From Deinococcus aquatilis DSM 23025 (lineage in GTDB: Bacteria; Deinococcota; Deinococci; Deinococcales; Deinococcaceae): DNA of 17,500 nt. The stretch's first letter is position 1; every line of letters starts with the position of its first letter. The translations under genes were made by a program, and so were the position numbers. Positions 6,096 through 13,440 of this stretch are shown here, one piece after another. The notes under the pieces were generated by a model. The model made no database searches. It was given only the letters and a program-made list of their open reading frames with translations, and was not told the DNA's origin. The stretch lies in the NCBI RefSeq assembly GCF_000378445.1, contig NZ_KB899715.1, forward strand, positions 1-17,500, given 5' to 3'.

Positions 6096-7847
6096 TTACC
6101 GCCACTCTGCCGCCCGTTCCCGCGTTTCCTCTCTGACCGCCAACTCTTCGCGCTGCACGCGGCCAATCGCGTCTGCAAGGGCTTCGCGCAGTTCGTTCAG
6201 GCCCCGGTTGTTCAGGGCGCTGGTCGGAATGGAGGGGGTTTCTTCGCCCACGCTGTCCAGAATGCGGCCCTGTTCCCGGGTCAGGGTGGCCTCGTCGGTG
6301 GCGTCGGCTTTGTTGAGGGCCACCACCGTGGGCATCTCGCGGAAGCCGAGGTCTTCCAGAATGCGGTTCACGGCGTCGAAGCGGGTATCCGCGCCGGGGC
6401 TGGCGGCGTCCAGAACATGCAGCAGCACGTCGGCGTCTCCGATTTCTTCCAGCGTAGACCGGAAGGCCCGCGTGAGGTCTTTGGGCAGGTCGCGGATAAA
6501 GCCCACCGTATCGGTGAGAACCACTGGCCCGATGCCCTCGATAAATCCCTGACGGCTGGTGGGCCGCAGCGTGGCAAACAGTTTGTTTTCGGCCAGCACC
6601 TTGCGCGGTTCCTCGGCAGCGTGCGTAAAGGCGTTCAGCAGCGTGGATTTGCCCGCGTTGGTGTAGCCCACGATAGAAATGACCGGAACCTCGTTGCGCG
6701 AGCGTTGTTTGCGGCGTTCTTCGCGGCGCATCGCCACATTTTCCAGTTGCTTTTCCAGAAAGCTCAGGCGGTCATTGATGCGGCGGCGATCCAGCTCCAG
6801 CTTGGTTTCGCCGGGGCCGCGTGTGCCGATGGCCCCGCCCGCCGCGCTGCCCCCGCCCCCGCCGATGCGCGAGAGCTGTGCGCCCGCCCCCAGCAACCGG
6901 GGTTTCATGTAGCGCAGTTGCGCCAGTTCCACCTGTAGGCGCGACTCCACGCCCTGTGCGTGCAGCGCGAAAATATCCAGAATCAGTTGCGTGCGGTCCA
7001 CGATCTTCAGACCTGTGGCGGCCTCGATTTCGCGGGCCTGCGCTGGCCCCAGTTCCTGCCCAAAAATCAGCAGTTCGGCGTCGAGGTGATAGGCGCGGCT
7101 GGTCAGTTCTTCCAGCTTGCCCGCGCCCACCAGCGTGCCGGGTTTCAGGTTGCGTCGGAAGACCAGTTCCTTGTGAACCACGTCTGCGCCAGCAGTGCGG
7201 GCCAGTTCAGCCAACTCGGCAAGGCGTTCTTCGGCATCGAATTCGCCCTGATCGATCTGCACCAGAATGGCCCGTTCACGGTCTTTGGTGGCCTGCCGGG
7301 TGCGGGCGGCCCGCGCAATTTCTTCTTCCAGCGCCGACACCTGCGCCCCCAGATCAAAATCGTCGATCTGAAAGGACGGCACAGGCGGCAGGATGCGCCA
7401 GTCTTCTTCCTCGCCCACCGTACCGGGTGGGGTCAGGTGTGCCGTGTGCACCAGTCCGGGCTGGCCCTCACCGTTGGTCGCCCGCACCTCGATGGCGCTC
7501 ATGGCGTCCAGCCGTTTCAAGAACAGGGTCGAGAGGTCGCCCTTGCTGAGGCCGCCGCCTTTGGGGTGCGCGTGCAGCAGATGAAATCCGGCCAGGCGGT
7601 TTTCGCCCATTCGCAGTTCGGGCAGTTCGGCGGCTTTGGCATCGGCCACCGACACGCTGATCACGCGGCCCCGGCGATCGATCAGCACGCTCACTTCACG
7701 GCGAATATCGAAGGCCAGTTCGGCCAGATTGCGGGCCAGTTCCGGCGACCCGACGCGCCCCGGCTCGATGCGGCGGCGGTACAGGTTGCTCAGTGATTTC
7801 AGTTGTGCAGGACGCAGGCCGGAGATATTACCTAGGACTTTATCTAT
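6096..7847 (-). CDS. hflX: GTPase HflX, apparent AUA start
   Basis: HflX is a ribosome-binding GTPase that splits stalled ribosomes after stress. The frame gives 583 residues. GTPase motifs are G1 GYTNAGKST at about 394-402, G2 around RPTSRQGF, G3 DTVGFIRDLP at about 446, G4 NKAD at 512-515 and G5 TSAL. Before them comes the glycine-rich GGGGGSAAGG...GTRGPGE segment, and before that the HflX nucleotide-binding-like N-domain and a coiled region. Family-typical N-terminal sequence (DKVLGNISGLRPAQLKSL) lies upstream of the first conventional start (GTG at 7694). The only codon at the expected Met position is ATA at 7847-7845, with AAGGA 11 bases upstream. In-frame TGA precedes it by three codons, and no ATG, GTG or TTG occurs in between. 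An indel at the 5' end is the alternative explanation. Confidence 0.9.
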   Translation of the reverse strand: MDKVLGNISGLRPAQLKSLSNLYRRRIEPGRVGSPELARNLAELAFDIRREVSVLIDRRGRVISVSVADAKAAELPELRMGENRLAGFHLLHAHPKGGGLSKGDLSTLFLKRLDAMSAIEVRATNGEGQPGLVHTAHLTPPGTVGEEEDWRILPPVPSFQIDDFDLGAQVSALEEEIARAARTRQATKDRERAILVQIDQGEFDAEERLAELAELARTAGADVVHKELVFRRNLKPGTLVGAGKLEELTSRAYHLDAELLIFGQELGPAQAREIEAATGLKIVDRTQLILDIFALHAQGVESRLQVELAQLRYMKPRLLGAGAQLSRIGGGGGSAAGGAIGTRGPGETKLELDRRRINDRLSFLEKQLENVAMRREERRKQRSRNEVPVISIVGYTNAGKSTLLNAFTHAAEEPRKVLAENKLFATLRPTSRQGFIEGIGPVVLTDTVGFIRDLPKDLTRAFRSTLEEIGDADVLLHVLDAASPGADTRFDAVNRILEDLGFREMPTVVALNKADATDEATLTREQGRILDSVGEETPSIPTSALNNRGLNELREALADAIGRVQREELAVREETRERAAEWR

Positions 7848-7857
7848 GTGTGGTCAC
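7840..7857 (-). other. Five-codon upstream frame overlapping hflX start
   Basis: GTG ACC ACA CAT AGA TAA (M-T-T-H-R-stop) lies in another frame and overlaps the ATA GAT AAA codons of hflX. Its AAGGA is only one base away from the GTG, too close for normal initiation. It could be a leader peptide, the residue of a frameshift that once joined it to hflX, or chance. Confidence 0.25.
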
Positions 7858-7878
7858 TTCCTTGAAAATCCCGTCTGA

Positions 7879-7884
7879 ATTCTA
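7879..7884 (-). promoter_or_regulatory. Candidate -10 of hflX
   Basis: TAGAAT on the minus strand matches the -10 consensus at five of six positions and lies about 30 bases before the proposed ATA start. The transcript would have a short leader containing AAGGA. No convincing -35 is seen at the usual distance. Confidence 0.4.
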
Positions 7885-8306
7885 GATTCAAACCGAGTGG
7901 AGCGAGTGGGGAGAGAAAGGTTTTCACGAAATGGACGGCTTTCCGGCGCTCTTCTGGAAAGCTGGGAAGGCAGTGGAAACCTGTGGGGGAGAGTGTGGGG
8001 TAAGACGTGGGACAGGCCCCGCTTGGGCGCAGTTGGCAGCCATCACTGGCATGTTCAGCACTTCTGGCTTCTGGATCATGACTCGAAGCCGCCTGAAGGC
8101 CACCGGAACAGCGTTCGCGGGGCGGGGCACAGCACACGTCCGGGCATCGCCTCAGAATATCCGAGGGAGCCGCAGGTAAACGTGTGCAATCACTTCAGGA
8201 ACTTGATCATCGTATAGGGAGTTTAGCGGATGGCCGGGGCCGGGGCATCGGCAAAGTGGCGTATTGGGCAACAGAGAAAACCGGGATTTACCGCGTCCCA
8301 GTCTGC
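7885..8306. other. Stretch without a convincing gene
   Basis: Between the hflX promoter and the first small membrane-protein gene, several short frames exist on both strands (for example plus 7897-8217 and minus 7924-8130). None shows a recognisable domain, signal peptide or promoter context. The base composition resembles decayed or untranslated DNA. I see no tRNA, CRISPR or riboswitch pattern. It could hold a degraded gene or an unrecognised RNA. Confidence 0.4.
8285..8302 (+). repeat. Upstream duplicated segment, copy 1
   Basis: GATTTACCGCGTCCCAGT matches 8714-8731 at 16 of 18 bases. In both copies the segment ends 38 bases before the ATG of the following membrane-protein gene, so the tandem duplication included upstream DNA. 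Confidence 0.7.
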
Positions 8307-8335
8307 CTGCCAGGGCTGTTGCCACGCGCTACGCT
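8307..8335 (+). promoter_or_regulatory. Leaderless-type promoter of membrane protein 1
   Basis: -35-like CTGCCA (8307-8312), 17-base spacer, -10 TACGCT (8330-8335), then five bases to the ATG at 8341. Confidence 0.55.
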
Positions 8336-8340
8336 ACCCC

Positions 8341-8706
8341 ATGACTCTCTACGCGGTGCTGACGGTGGTGGCGGCCCTCTGGCTGGGCTGGACAGGCTGG
8401 CATTCGTCCGGCGCGGCGCGGGAAGGGGTCGTCATGTTGGCGGCTGGCCTTTCTATTGCGGGCGCGTCCATGCTGCTGATGTCGTATACGGTGGCGTTTG
8501 CGGTGGGCACAGGCACGCTACGCGGTGGGCCGCTGCCCGATCTGGCCATCACCCTGCCTCCAGTGGCGTGGCTGGTGTTCGGGGCCGTGGCGCTGGTGCT
8601 GGCCGATTCGTGGGCGGTACGCTTTCAGATCATCGGATTGGGCGTGCTGGGCTTTGTGCTGGGGCTGGCGGTGTCGGGTGGAGTGATCGGCTTGTGGGGC
8701 GGCTGA
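8341..8706 (+). CDS. Small four-helix membrane protein, tandem copy 1
   Basis: A 121-residue protein with about four hydrophobic segments (roughly 2-18, 30-52, 68-88 and 94-118). I do not recognise the family. It is clearly paralogous to the next gene: WLGWTGWHSSG and ALVLADSW...FQIIGLGVLGFVLGL match WLGWVGWHSSG and ALSLANSW...FQIIGWGVLSVVFGL. The start at 8341 is preferred over a longer frame from 8230, because the -10 TACGCT lies five bases upstream and because the paralogue starts at the matching place. The extra N-terminal residues of the longer frame look non-coding. Function unknown; location is probably the cytoplasmic membrane. Confidence 0.75.
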   Translation: MTLYAVLTVVAALWLGWTGWHSSGAAREGVVMLAAGLSIAGASMLLMSYTVAFAVGTGTLRGGPLPDLAITLPPVAWLVFGAVALVLADSWAVRFQIIGLGVLGFVLGLAVSGGVIGLWGG

Positions 8707-8713
8707 CCGATAA

Positions 8714-8731
8714 GATTCACCGCGTCCCGGT
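8714..8731 (+). repeat. Upstream duplicated segment, copy 2
   Basis: GATTCACCGCGTCCCGGT, 16 of 18 identical to 8285-8302 and at the same distance from its downstream ATG. It lies inside a dyad formed by CTGACCGA (8703-8710) and TCGGTCAG (8740-8747), which overlaps the stop of copy 1. Confidence 0.7.
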
Positions 8732-8769
8732 TTGATCGCTCGGTCAGGTGCCTTATGCCAGCTTAAGCC

Positions 8770-9150
8770 ATGATCACTCTGGCTCTGCTGCTTCCCGTTA
8801 TCGCCGCCTGTTGGCTTGGCTGGGTGGGCTGGCATTCATCGGGCATAAAACGGATCAGGGTCACTCAGTGGGCTACTGGACTCTCTGCTGCGGGCGTTTC
8901 CATGTTTGTGCCAGCGTTTGTGGTGATGCTCATCGTATGGGGAGGCGCCAACGGGCCACAAGGGGTGCAAACTTGGTCAGAGTTAATTTTTTCCTTGGTT
9001 GCTGTGACTTGGATCTCCTTCGGTTTGGTGGCTCTGAGTCTGGCCAACTCTTGGAAAACTGGCTTCCAAATCATCGGTTGGGGTGTGTTGAGCGTGGTGT
9101 TTGGGCTTGTACCGGGGATACTTGTATTTTTTGCAATCTTTAATCTGTAG
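8770..9150 (+). CDS. Small four-helix membrane protein, tandem copy 2
   Basis: A 126-residue paralogue of the gene just upstream, again with about four hydrophobic segments and the shared WLGWVGWHSSG and LANSW..GFQIIGWGVL blocks. The middle part has diverged (MLIVWGGANGPQGVQTWSELIFSL has no close match in copy 1). The sequence contains T-rich runs unusual for its neighbours, mainly in the second half, suggesting relaxed or different codon choice. The ATG at 8770 aligns with the start of copy 1 and keeps the same spacing from the duplicated upstream segment. The position matching the -10 of copy 1 reads CAGCTT, so it has probably lost its own promoter and depends on copy 1 transcription. Function unknown. 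Confidence 0.72.
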   Translation: MITLALLLPVIAACWLGWVGWHSSGIKRIRVTQWATGLSAAGVSMFVPAFVVMLIVWGGANGPQGVQTWSELIFSLVAVTWISFGLVALSLANSWKTGFQIIGWGVLSVVFGLVPGILVFFAIFNL

Positions 9151-9169
9151 CTGGGCTGCCTGATACCCC

Positions 9170-9589
9170 TCACTCGCCCTGCAACGTCAGCAGCAGTTTT
9201 CTGGCCCCGCCCTGATCTCGGTGTTCGCATAGATAAATTCCCTGCCAAGTGCCCAGCGCCAGCCTGCCTGCCCGCACTGGCAGCGTCAAAGACGGCCCCA
9301 GCACACTGGCTTTGATGTGCGCGGCCATGTCGTCCGGGCCTTCCTGCGTATGCTCGTACTCTGACCAGCCATCGGGCACGGCGTGATTAAAGTACCGCTC
9401 GAAGTCGCGCCGCACGTCCGGGCTGGCATTTTCATTCAGGGTCAGGCTGGCCGAGGTGTGCCGAATAAACACATGCAGCAGGCCCACGCCGGTGCCTGCC
9501 AGTTCCGGCACGGCGGCCACCACCTCCCGCGTGATCAGGTGAAAACCCCGGCGCATGGGCCTCAGTGCCAATTCGTGTTGCGTCCACAT
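9170..9589 (-). CDS. YjbQ family (UPF0047) protein
   Basis: A 139-residue protein that matches the YjbQ/UPF0047 family nearly from end to end. Conserved blocks are LLHVFIRHTSASLTLNENA (38-56), PDVRRDFE (57-64), EGPDDMAAHIKAS (83-95) and the signature GRLALGTWQGIYLCEHRD (108-125), ending in GE. The length is typical. Members form small trimeric folds; E. coli YjbQ has been linked to secondary thiamine-phosphate synthase activity, which may not be the main role. The ATG at 9589 has no ribosome-binding sequence, but TACCCT lies seven bases upstream. It is divergent from the DUF4403 gene, with only 57 bases between start codons. Confidence 0.95.
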   Translation of the reverse strand: MWTQHELALRPMRRGFHLITREVVAAVPELAGTGVGLLHVFIRHTSASLTLNENASPDVRRDFERYFNHAVPDGWSEYEHTQEGPDDMAAHIKASVLGPSLTLPVRAGRLALGTWQGIYLCEHRDQGGARKLLLTLQGE

Positions 9590-9596
9590 GGGCCTC

Positions 9597-9602
9597 AGGG
9601 TA
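9597..9602 (-). promoter_or_regulatory. Leaderless-type -10 of yjbQ
   Basis: TACCCT on the minus strand ends seven bases before the ATG at 9589. A -35 is not obvious. The region is shared with the divergent promoter at 9609-9639. Confidence 0.45.
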
Positions 9603-9608
9603 CGGCGA

Positions 9609-9639
9609 TTGACCTGTTCTCACGCGCTCGCCCTAGCCT
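9609..9639 (+). promoter_or_regulatory. Leaderless-type promoter of DUF4403 gene
   Basis: TTGACC (9609-9614) and TAGCCT (9634-9639) with a 19-base spacer. The -10 ends seven bases before the ATG at 9647. Confidence 0.6.
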
Positions 9640-9646
9640 GATCCCT

Positions 9647-11038
9647 ATGCGCCGCCCTGCCTTCTCATCCCTTCTCATGCCCGCCGTGTTGACTGCGTTT
9701 ATGAGTGCCGCGCCCGCCGAAGCCGTGTCTAGCTTGAGCCTGCCCATTACCGTGCCGCTGGCGGGGGTGCAGGGCGCGGCCAATGCGCGGGTGCCTGCCG
9801 AATTTGCGCGGGTGCAGCAAACCCAGAACTTCTTGGGCGGCCTGCTCAGCGTGCAGTTGGCGGGCACGGTCACGCGGGCCGGACACGTCAGCGTAAAGCC
9901 CGCGCCGGAAGGAGACGCCCTGATCGTCAGCGTGCCGATTCGCGCCGATTTCCGGGCCACTCCGGGGGGCATCGGTTCCTTTCTGGCCCGCGATTTTGGC
10001 GGCGCGGCCACTGTCAGCCTGCGGGTATCGCCCTTCGTGACGCCGGACTGGGAGGCGGGGGCAAGAATCACGGGCGACTACGCCTGGACAGACCCCCTGA
10101 GCGTGGAACTCACTCAGGGCGTGCGGGTCAGCGTGCAGAGTCTGGTCGATGGACAGGTACGCGACCAACTGGACAGGGTGGCCGCCGACGTCGCCAAAGC
10201 CGTGCGCGAGGGCGCAAACCTCCGCACCCGTGCCGGAACCCTGTGGGCAAGGGCGCAGCAGCCGTGGACGTTGCCCACCGCCGACCCCGCCTATGCCCGC
10301 GTCACGCCGCGCAGCCTGAGTGTGTCGCCCTTTCGCTTTACAGAGGACGCCCTGAAATTGACTGTGGGGGCCGCTTTCGACCTGACCGCTGGGCTGGGTC
10401 GTGCGCCCGCTGTGGCCTCCGCGCCGCTGCCCGCGCTGAATGTGGCCGCGCCCTCCACCTCCGGCGTGCAACTCAGCGTGCCGGTGCGCCTGCCCTACGC
10501 CGAACTGTCTCAGGTCGCTACCCGCGCCGCCTCCGCGCAGGTGTTCCCGCTGCCCGTGCCGCTCAGCCCCAAACTCCGTATCAACCGCGTGACCGTGCAG
10601 CCCAAGGGTTCCAAGTTGCTGGTTACGGCCAGCCTGACCATCACCGCGCTGGGCCTGAACGTGAATGCCACCGCCGACATCTCCGGCACGCCCGTACTGG
10701 ACAACACGGGCCGAATCGTGACCCTGAGTGGCGTAACGGTGCAAACCCACCGCGAGGGAGTCACGGGCCGCGTGCTGAGCTGGCTGGCCGACAGCCGCGC
10801 CGAGGCGTATCTGGCCCGCGCCGCCCGCTTCGACCTCGGCCCCCGGCTGGATCAGGCCCGCGCCGAGGCTCAGGCCCGTCTGCCGTATGCGCCCACACCC
10901 GGAATCCGGCTGGGCGGCACGGTTGGCCCGCTGAAGCTGACCGCGTTAACCGTTGCCCCCGACGCCCTGACCGTGACGGCGGCGGCGGGGGGAGAACTGA
11001 CGGCGGGCGTGGATGCCAAAGCGGTGAGTGGTCAGTAG
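9647..11038 (+). CDS. Secreted DUF4403-family protein
   Basis: A 463-residue protein with a signal peptide (about 1-27, cleavage likely after AEA). The rest resembles DUF4403. An early S-L-P-I-T-V-P-L-A-G block is followed by beta-strand-rich sequence with G-H-V-S-V-K-P. A central DPLSVELTQGVRVSVQSLVD block is followed by a helical VRDQLDRVAADVAKAV segment and a W-A-R-A-Q-Q-P-W region. The N-terminal half repeats in style in the second half. The function of the family is not established; an outer-envelope, possibly lipid-binding role is a guess. The start is set by the signal peptide and a promoter seven bases upstream; a longer frame from 9383 is antisense to yjbQ. The last codons (S-G-Q-stop) come from the intergenic repeat, so the C-terminus may have been altered. 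Confidence 0.75.
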   Translation: MRRPAFSSLLMPAVLTAFMSAAPAEAVSSLSLPITVPLAGVQGAANARVPAEFARVQQTQNFLGGLLSVQLAGTVTRAGHVSVKPAPEGDALIVSVPIRADFRATPGGIGSFLARDFGGAATVSLRVSPFVTPDWEAGARITGDYAWTDPLSVELTQGVRVSVQSLVDGQVRDQLDRVAADVAKAVREGANLRTRAGTLWARAQQPWTLPTADPAYARVTPRSLSVSPFRFTEDALKLTVGAAFDLTAGLGRAPAVASAPLPALNVAAPSTSGVQLSVPVRLPYAELSQVATRAASAQVFPLPVPLSPKLRINRVTVQPKGSKLLVTASLTITALGLNVNATADISGTPVLDNTGRIVTLSGVTVQTHREGVTGRVLSWLADSRAEAYLARAARFDLGPRLDQARAEAQARLPYAPTPGIRLGGTVGPLKLTALTVAPDALTVTAAAGGELTAGVDAKAVSGQ

Positions 11039-11146
11039 GAAAAACGGTCAGTGGTCAGTGGGAAGTGGTGAGTGGGAAGGTCAAAAGCCAGAAGCTTGAG
11101 CGCCGTTCCCGCCTTTCCCACTCACGACTGACCACTCACCACTCAC
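11024..11146. repeat. Small intergenic repeat, copy B, large inverted repeat
   Basis: GTGAGTGGTCAG (11024-11035) is the exact reverse complement of 11128-11139, and AGTGGTGAG (11064-11072) is that of 11136-11144. The left arm holds several GTCAGT/GTGAGTGG units and the 21 bases shared with copy A (6022-6042). It fills the space between convergent genes and overlaps the end of the DUF4403 gene. T-rich runs flank it on both strands (plus 11149-11160; minus complement of 11040-11044), so it may act as a terminator in both directions. Confidence 0.7.
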
Positions 11147-11158
11147 GCTTTTACTCTT

Positions 11159-12904
11159 TTACTTCACCCCTGTCGGATTCCGTAGCGGCAAATACTCCGG
11201 CGTCCAGATGCGTGAGCGGATCAGGCTTTCGAGTTGTGCGTCGGTCATGGTACGAATTCGGCGTTCGGCACACACGCCGTCGGTGATGGCCTGCCGCGCC
11301 ACCCGCACCGCCACCTTCACGCTCACTTCCCGGATGTGGCTGATGGGCGGATACACCCGGTTGCCATGCGGAATGGTTTCGTCGGCCAGGGTTTGCGCCG
11401 CTTCCATGACCATGCCGTCGGTGATTTCGCGGGCGCGGCTGATGATCGCGCCGAAGCCGAGGCCCGGAAAAATAAAGGCGTTGTTGCCCTGCCCCACCGG
11501 ATAAATCTGGTCGCCGTGGTGAATATCGGCAAAGGGGCTGCCCGTCGCCACAATCGCCGCCCCGTCTGTCCAGCGGATCACGTCGGCGGGCTGGGCTTCC
11601 ACGTTGCTGGTGGGGTTGCTGAGCGGAAAGATGATGGGCCGGGGCGTGTGCTCCAGCATGGCTTCTACGGTGTGTTGCCGGAACAGTCCAGGCACTCCGG
11701 TCAGGCCCAGCAGGGCGGTGGCGCGGGCATTGACCACCGTTTCGTGAAGGGTCGGATACTCTCCCTCGATCTTCCAGCCTAGCAGGTCGGGGGCGTGGCG
11801 GGCAAAGCTGAGCTGGTGCTCTTCCAGACCGGGTTGCCCGTGCATCAGCAGACCGTGACGGTCCACCACATACACATGCGCGTTGGCATCGGCAAAGCTC
11901 AGGCCCGAGCGCATCAGGCCGCTGCGGATGGCGCTGGCAACGCCGATTCCGCCCGCTCCCGCGCCGACCACCACAAAGATCTGGTCTTGCAGCCGCTCTC
12001 CTTTCAGGCGGGCCGCGCTCACCAGTCCGGCGAGGGCCATCGCGCCCGTGCCCTGAATATCGTCGTTGAAGCTGGGTACCACCCGGCGGTAACGTTCCAG
12101 CACCCGGAAGGCCGTACCACGCGCAAAATCTTCCCACTGAATAATGGTTTTGGGGTAGCGGGCCGACACCGCCTCCACAAATCGGTCCAGAAATTCGTCG
12201 TAGGCTGGCCCGGTCAGGCGCTTGTGGTGAACCCCCAGATACAGCGGATCGTCGATCAGATCCTGCCGGTCTGTGCCCACATCCAGCTCCACAGGCAGCG
12301 TTTTGTCTGGCCCCACGCCGCCCGCCGCCGTGTACAGGCTCAGCTTGCCAATGCTGATTGCCATGCCCCCGAAGCCCTGATCCCCGATGCCCAGAATGGC
12401 GCTGGAATCGGTGGCGACGATCATCCGCACGTCGTTCAGGGGCACGTTTTCCAGCAGTTCATCGGCGCGGTCTATGTCCTCGGTGCTGACGGCAAATCCG
12501 CGTGGATAGCGGTAGATGTGCGAGAACACGCGCACGGCCTCGCCCACGGTGGGCGTGTACAGGATGGGCAACATTTCTTCGAGGTGGTCTTCCAGCATCG
12601 CGTAGAACAGAACCTCGTTGCGGTCTTGCAGCGCCCGCAGATACTCGTGCTTGCCGAGGTCGGTGGTCTGCTGGAGGTAGCGCAGATAGGTGCGGTCTTT
12701 TTGCTCCTGCAAGGTGCTGGTGTGCGGCGGAATCAGGCCCTCTATGCCCAGTTCTCGCCTTTCTTGCCGGGTAAAGGCCGTGGTCTTGTTCAGCAGTGGA
12801 TTTTGCAGCAGGGCCAACCCCGTGACCCGCACATCCAGGTAGCGCTGACCTTGTTCATCGCGCTTGACATCGTAATAACGGGACACGGGAAGCGGTTCGG
12901 GCAT
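11159..12904 (-). CDS. maeA: NAD-dependent malic enzyme
   Basis: A 581-residue enzyme of the large (SfcA/MaeA) malic enzyme family, converting malate to pyruvate and CO2 with NAD+ reduction, linking the TCA cycle to pyruvate. Visible landmarks are [10 protein letters not shown] at 114-123 with the active-site Tyr, SIGKLSLY around catalytic Lys187, and WEDF at 257-260 with metal-binding acids. The signature [10 protein letters not shown] is at 279-288, and the dinucleotide fold GAGAGGIG at 314-321. [11 protein letters not shown] and [15 protein letters not shown] follow. The length matches bacterial SfcA (about 565). NAD rather than NADP preference is inferred from family resemblance. The ATG at 12904 follows TATGCT by eight bases; the AGGGAG just upstream is too close to be an ordinary ribosome-binding site. 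The gene converges on the DUF4403 gene across the repeat. Confidence 0.95.
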   Translation of the reverse strand: MPEPLPVSRYYDVKRDEQGQRYLDVRVTGLALLQNPLLNKTTAFTRQERRELGIEGLIPPHTSTLQEQKDRTYLRYLQQTTDLGKHEYLRALQDRNEVLFYAMLEDHLEEMLPILYTPTVGEAVRVFSHIYRYPRGFAVSTEDIDRADELLENVPLNDVRMIVATDSSAILGIGDQGFGGMAISIGKLSLYTAAGGVGPDKTLPVELDVGTDRQDLIDDPLYLGVHHKRLTGPAYDEFLDRFVEAVSARYPKTIIQWEDFARGTAFRVLERYRRVVPSFNDDIQGTGAMALAGLVSAARLKGERLQDQIFVVVGAGAGGIGVASAIRSGLMRSGLSFADANAHVYVVDRHGLLMHGQPGLEEHQLSFARHAPDLLGWKIEGEYPTLHETVVNARATALLGLTGVPGLFRQHTVEAMLEHTPRPIIFPLSNPTSNVEAQPADVIRWTDGAAIVATGSPFADIHHGDQIYPVGQGNNAFIFPGLGFGAIISRAREITDGMVMEAAQTLADETIPHGNRVYPPISHIREVSVKVAVRVARQAITDGVCAERRIRTMTDAQLESLIRSRIWTPEYLPLRNPTGVK

Positions 12905-12912
12905 ATCTCCCT

Positions 12913-12918
12913 AGCATA
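12913..12918 (-). promoter_or_regulatory. Leaderless-type -10 of malic enzyme gene
   Basis: TATGCT on the minus strand, eight bases before the ATG. It lies only 24 bases downstream of the thioesterase stop, so the malic enzyme may be read both from here and from the upstream gene. Confidence 0.5.
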
Positions 12919-12941
12919 GCGGGATAGGGCCAAAGGAACAC

Positions 12942-13373
12942 TTAAGGTGTCTGACCTGCCTGAACTGCCGCCCACCGCGCCCGCAGCCCTTCAAAGTTGG
13001 CATCGATGCGGGCCTGGGGCAGCGCCATCTGGGTGGTCGTGCCTGTGCCGATAGCGTCGCCCAGCGCGTTCACGGCCTGCATTCGGCACACCACGCGGCG
13101 TCCCTCCATGCGCTCGAAGGTGGCGGTGATGGTCACGGTCATTCCGGGCAGGGCCGAGGCAGTGTGCTGCACGTCCACCTGTGTGCCGATGCCGCCCTCG
13201 CCCTCTTCCAGAAAGGGCAGGATGATTTTGCGGCCCGCCTCCTCAAAATGCCGCGCCATCCAGTAGGTCGCGTACACGGGATGCACCGCGCCGAGTTCTT
13301 CAAATTGCACCGTCATGGCGTCCGTGACCTGCACGGTGAGGGTCTGGGTAAAGCCGGGTGGGATGGGCCGCAT
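12942..13373 (-). CDS. FlK-like hotdog-fold thioesterase
   Basis: A 143-residue hotdog-fold acyl-CoA thioesterase of the fluoroacetyl-CoA thioesterase-like group. [19 protein letters not shown] at 31-49 is followed by [12 protein letters not shown] at 61-72. Thr36, Glu44 and His70 have the same spacing as the catalytic Thr42, Glu50 and His76 of FlK. That supports the fold and chemistry; it does not mean fluoroacetyl-CoA is the substrate, and most family members are general short-chain acyl-CoA hydrolases or of unknown role. The ATG at 13373 lies six bases after the -10 TAGCCT. The malic enzyme gene starts 37 bases downstream on the same strand. Confidence 0.85.
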   Translation of the reverse strand: MRPIPPGFTQTLTVQVTDAMTVQFEELGAVHPVYATYWMARHFEEAGRKIILPFLEEGEGGIGTQVDVQHTASALPGMTVTITATFERMEGRRVVCRMQAVNALGDAIGTGTTTQMALPQARIDANFEGLRARWAAVQAGQTP

Positions 13374-13379
13374 GGCCTG

Positions 13380-13385
13380 AGGCTA
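13380..13385 (-). promoter_or_regulatory. Leaderless-type -10 of thioesterase gene
   Basis: TAGCCT on the minus strand, six bases before the ATG at 13373. The same hexamer is used at 2065 and 9634. No strong -35. Confidence 0.5.
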
Positions 13386-13440
13386 GCAGGGCGCAAGGGG
13401 GGCGTCTGAGGGTTCAGGGGTCCAGAGCATTGAACAGAAC

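Noticed and set aside
5485..6552. Long plus-strand open frame of 355 codons
   Set aside because: It lies antisense to the EEP gene and hflX, crosses the repeat, and has no domain or start signal.
6096..7694. hflX starting at GTG 7694
   Set aside because: Fifty-one conserved-looking HflX codons lie upstream in the same frame, and the GTG has no ribosome-binding sequence in the right place.
7897..8217. 106-codon frame in the gap after hflX
   Set aside because: No recognisable domain, no promoter box before its ATG, and several competing frames on both strands.
9383..11038. Longer DUF4403 start at 9383
   Set aside because: The extra 88 codons are antisense to yjbQ; the signal peptide begins at 9647 right after a promoter.
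11795..12919. Plus-strand frame of 374 codons
   Set aside because: Antisense shadow of the malic enzyme gene.
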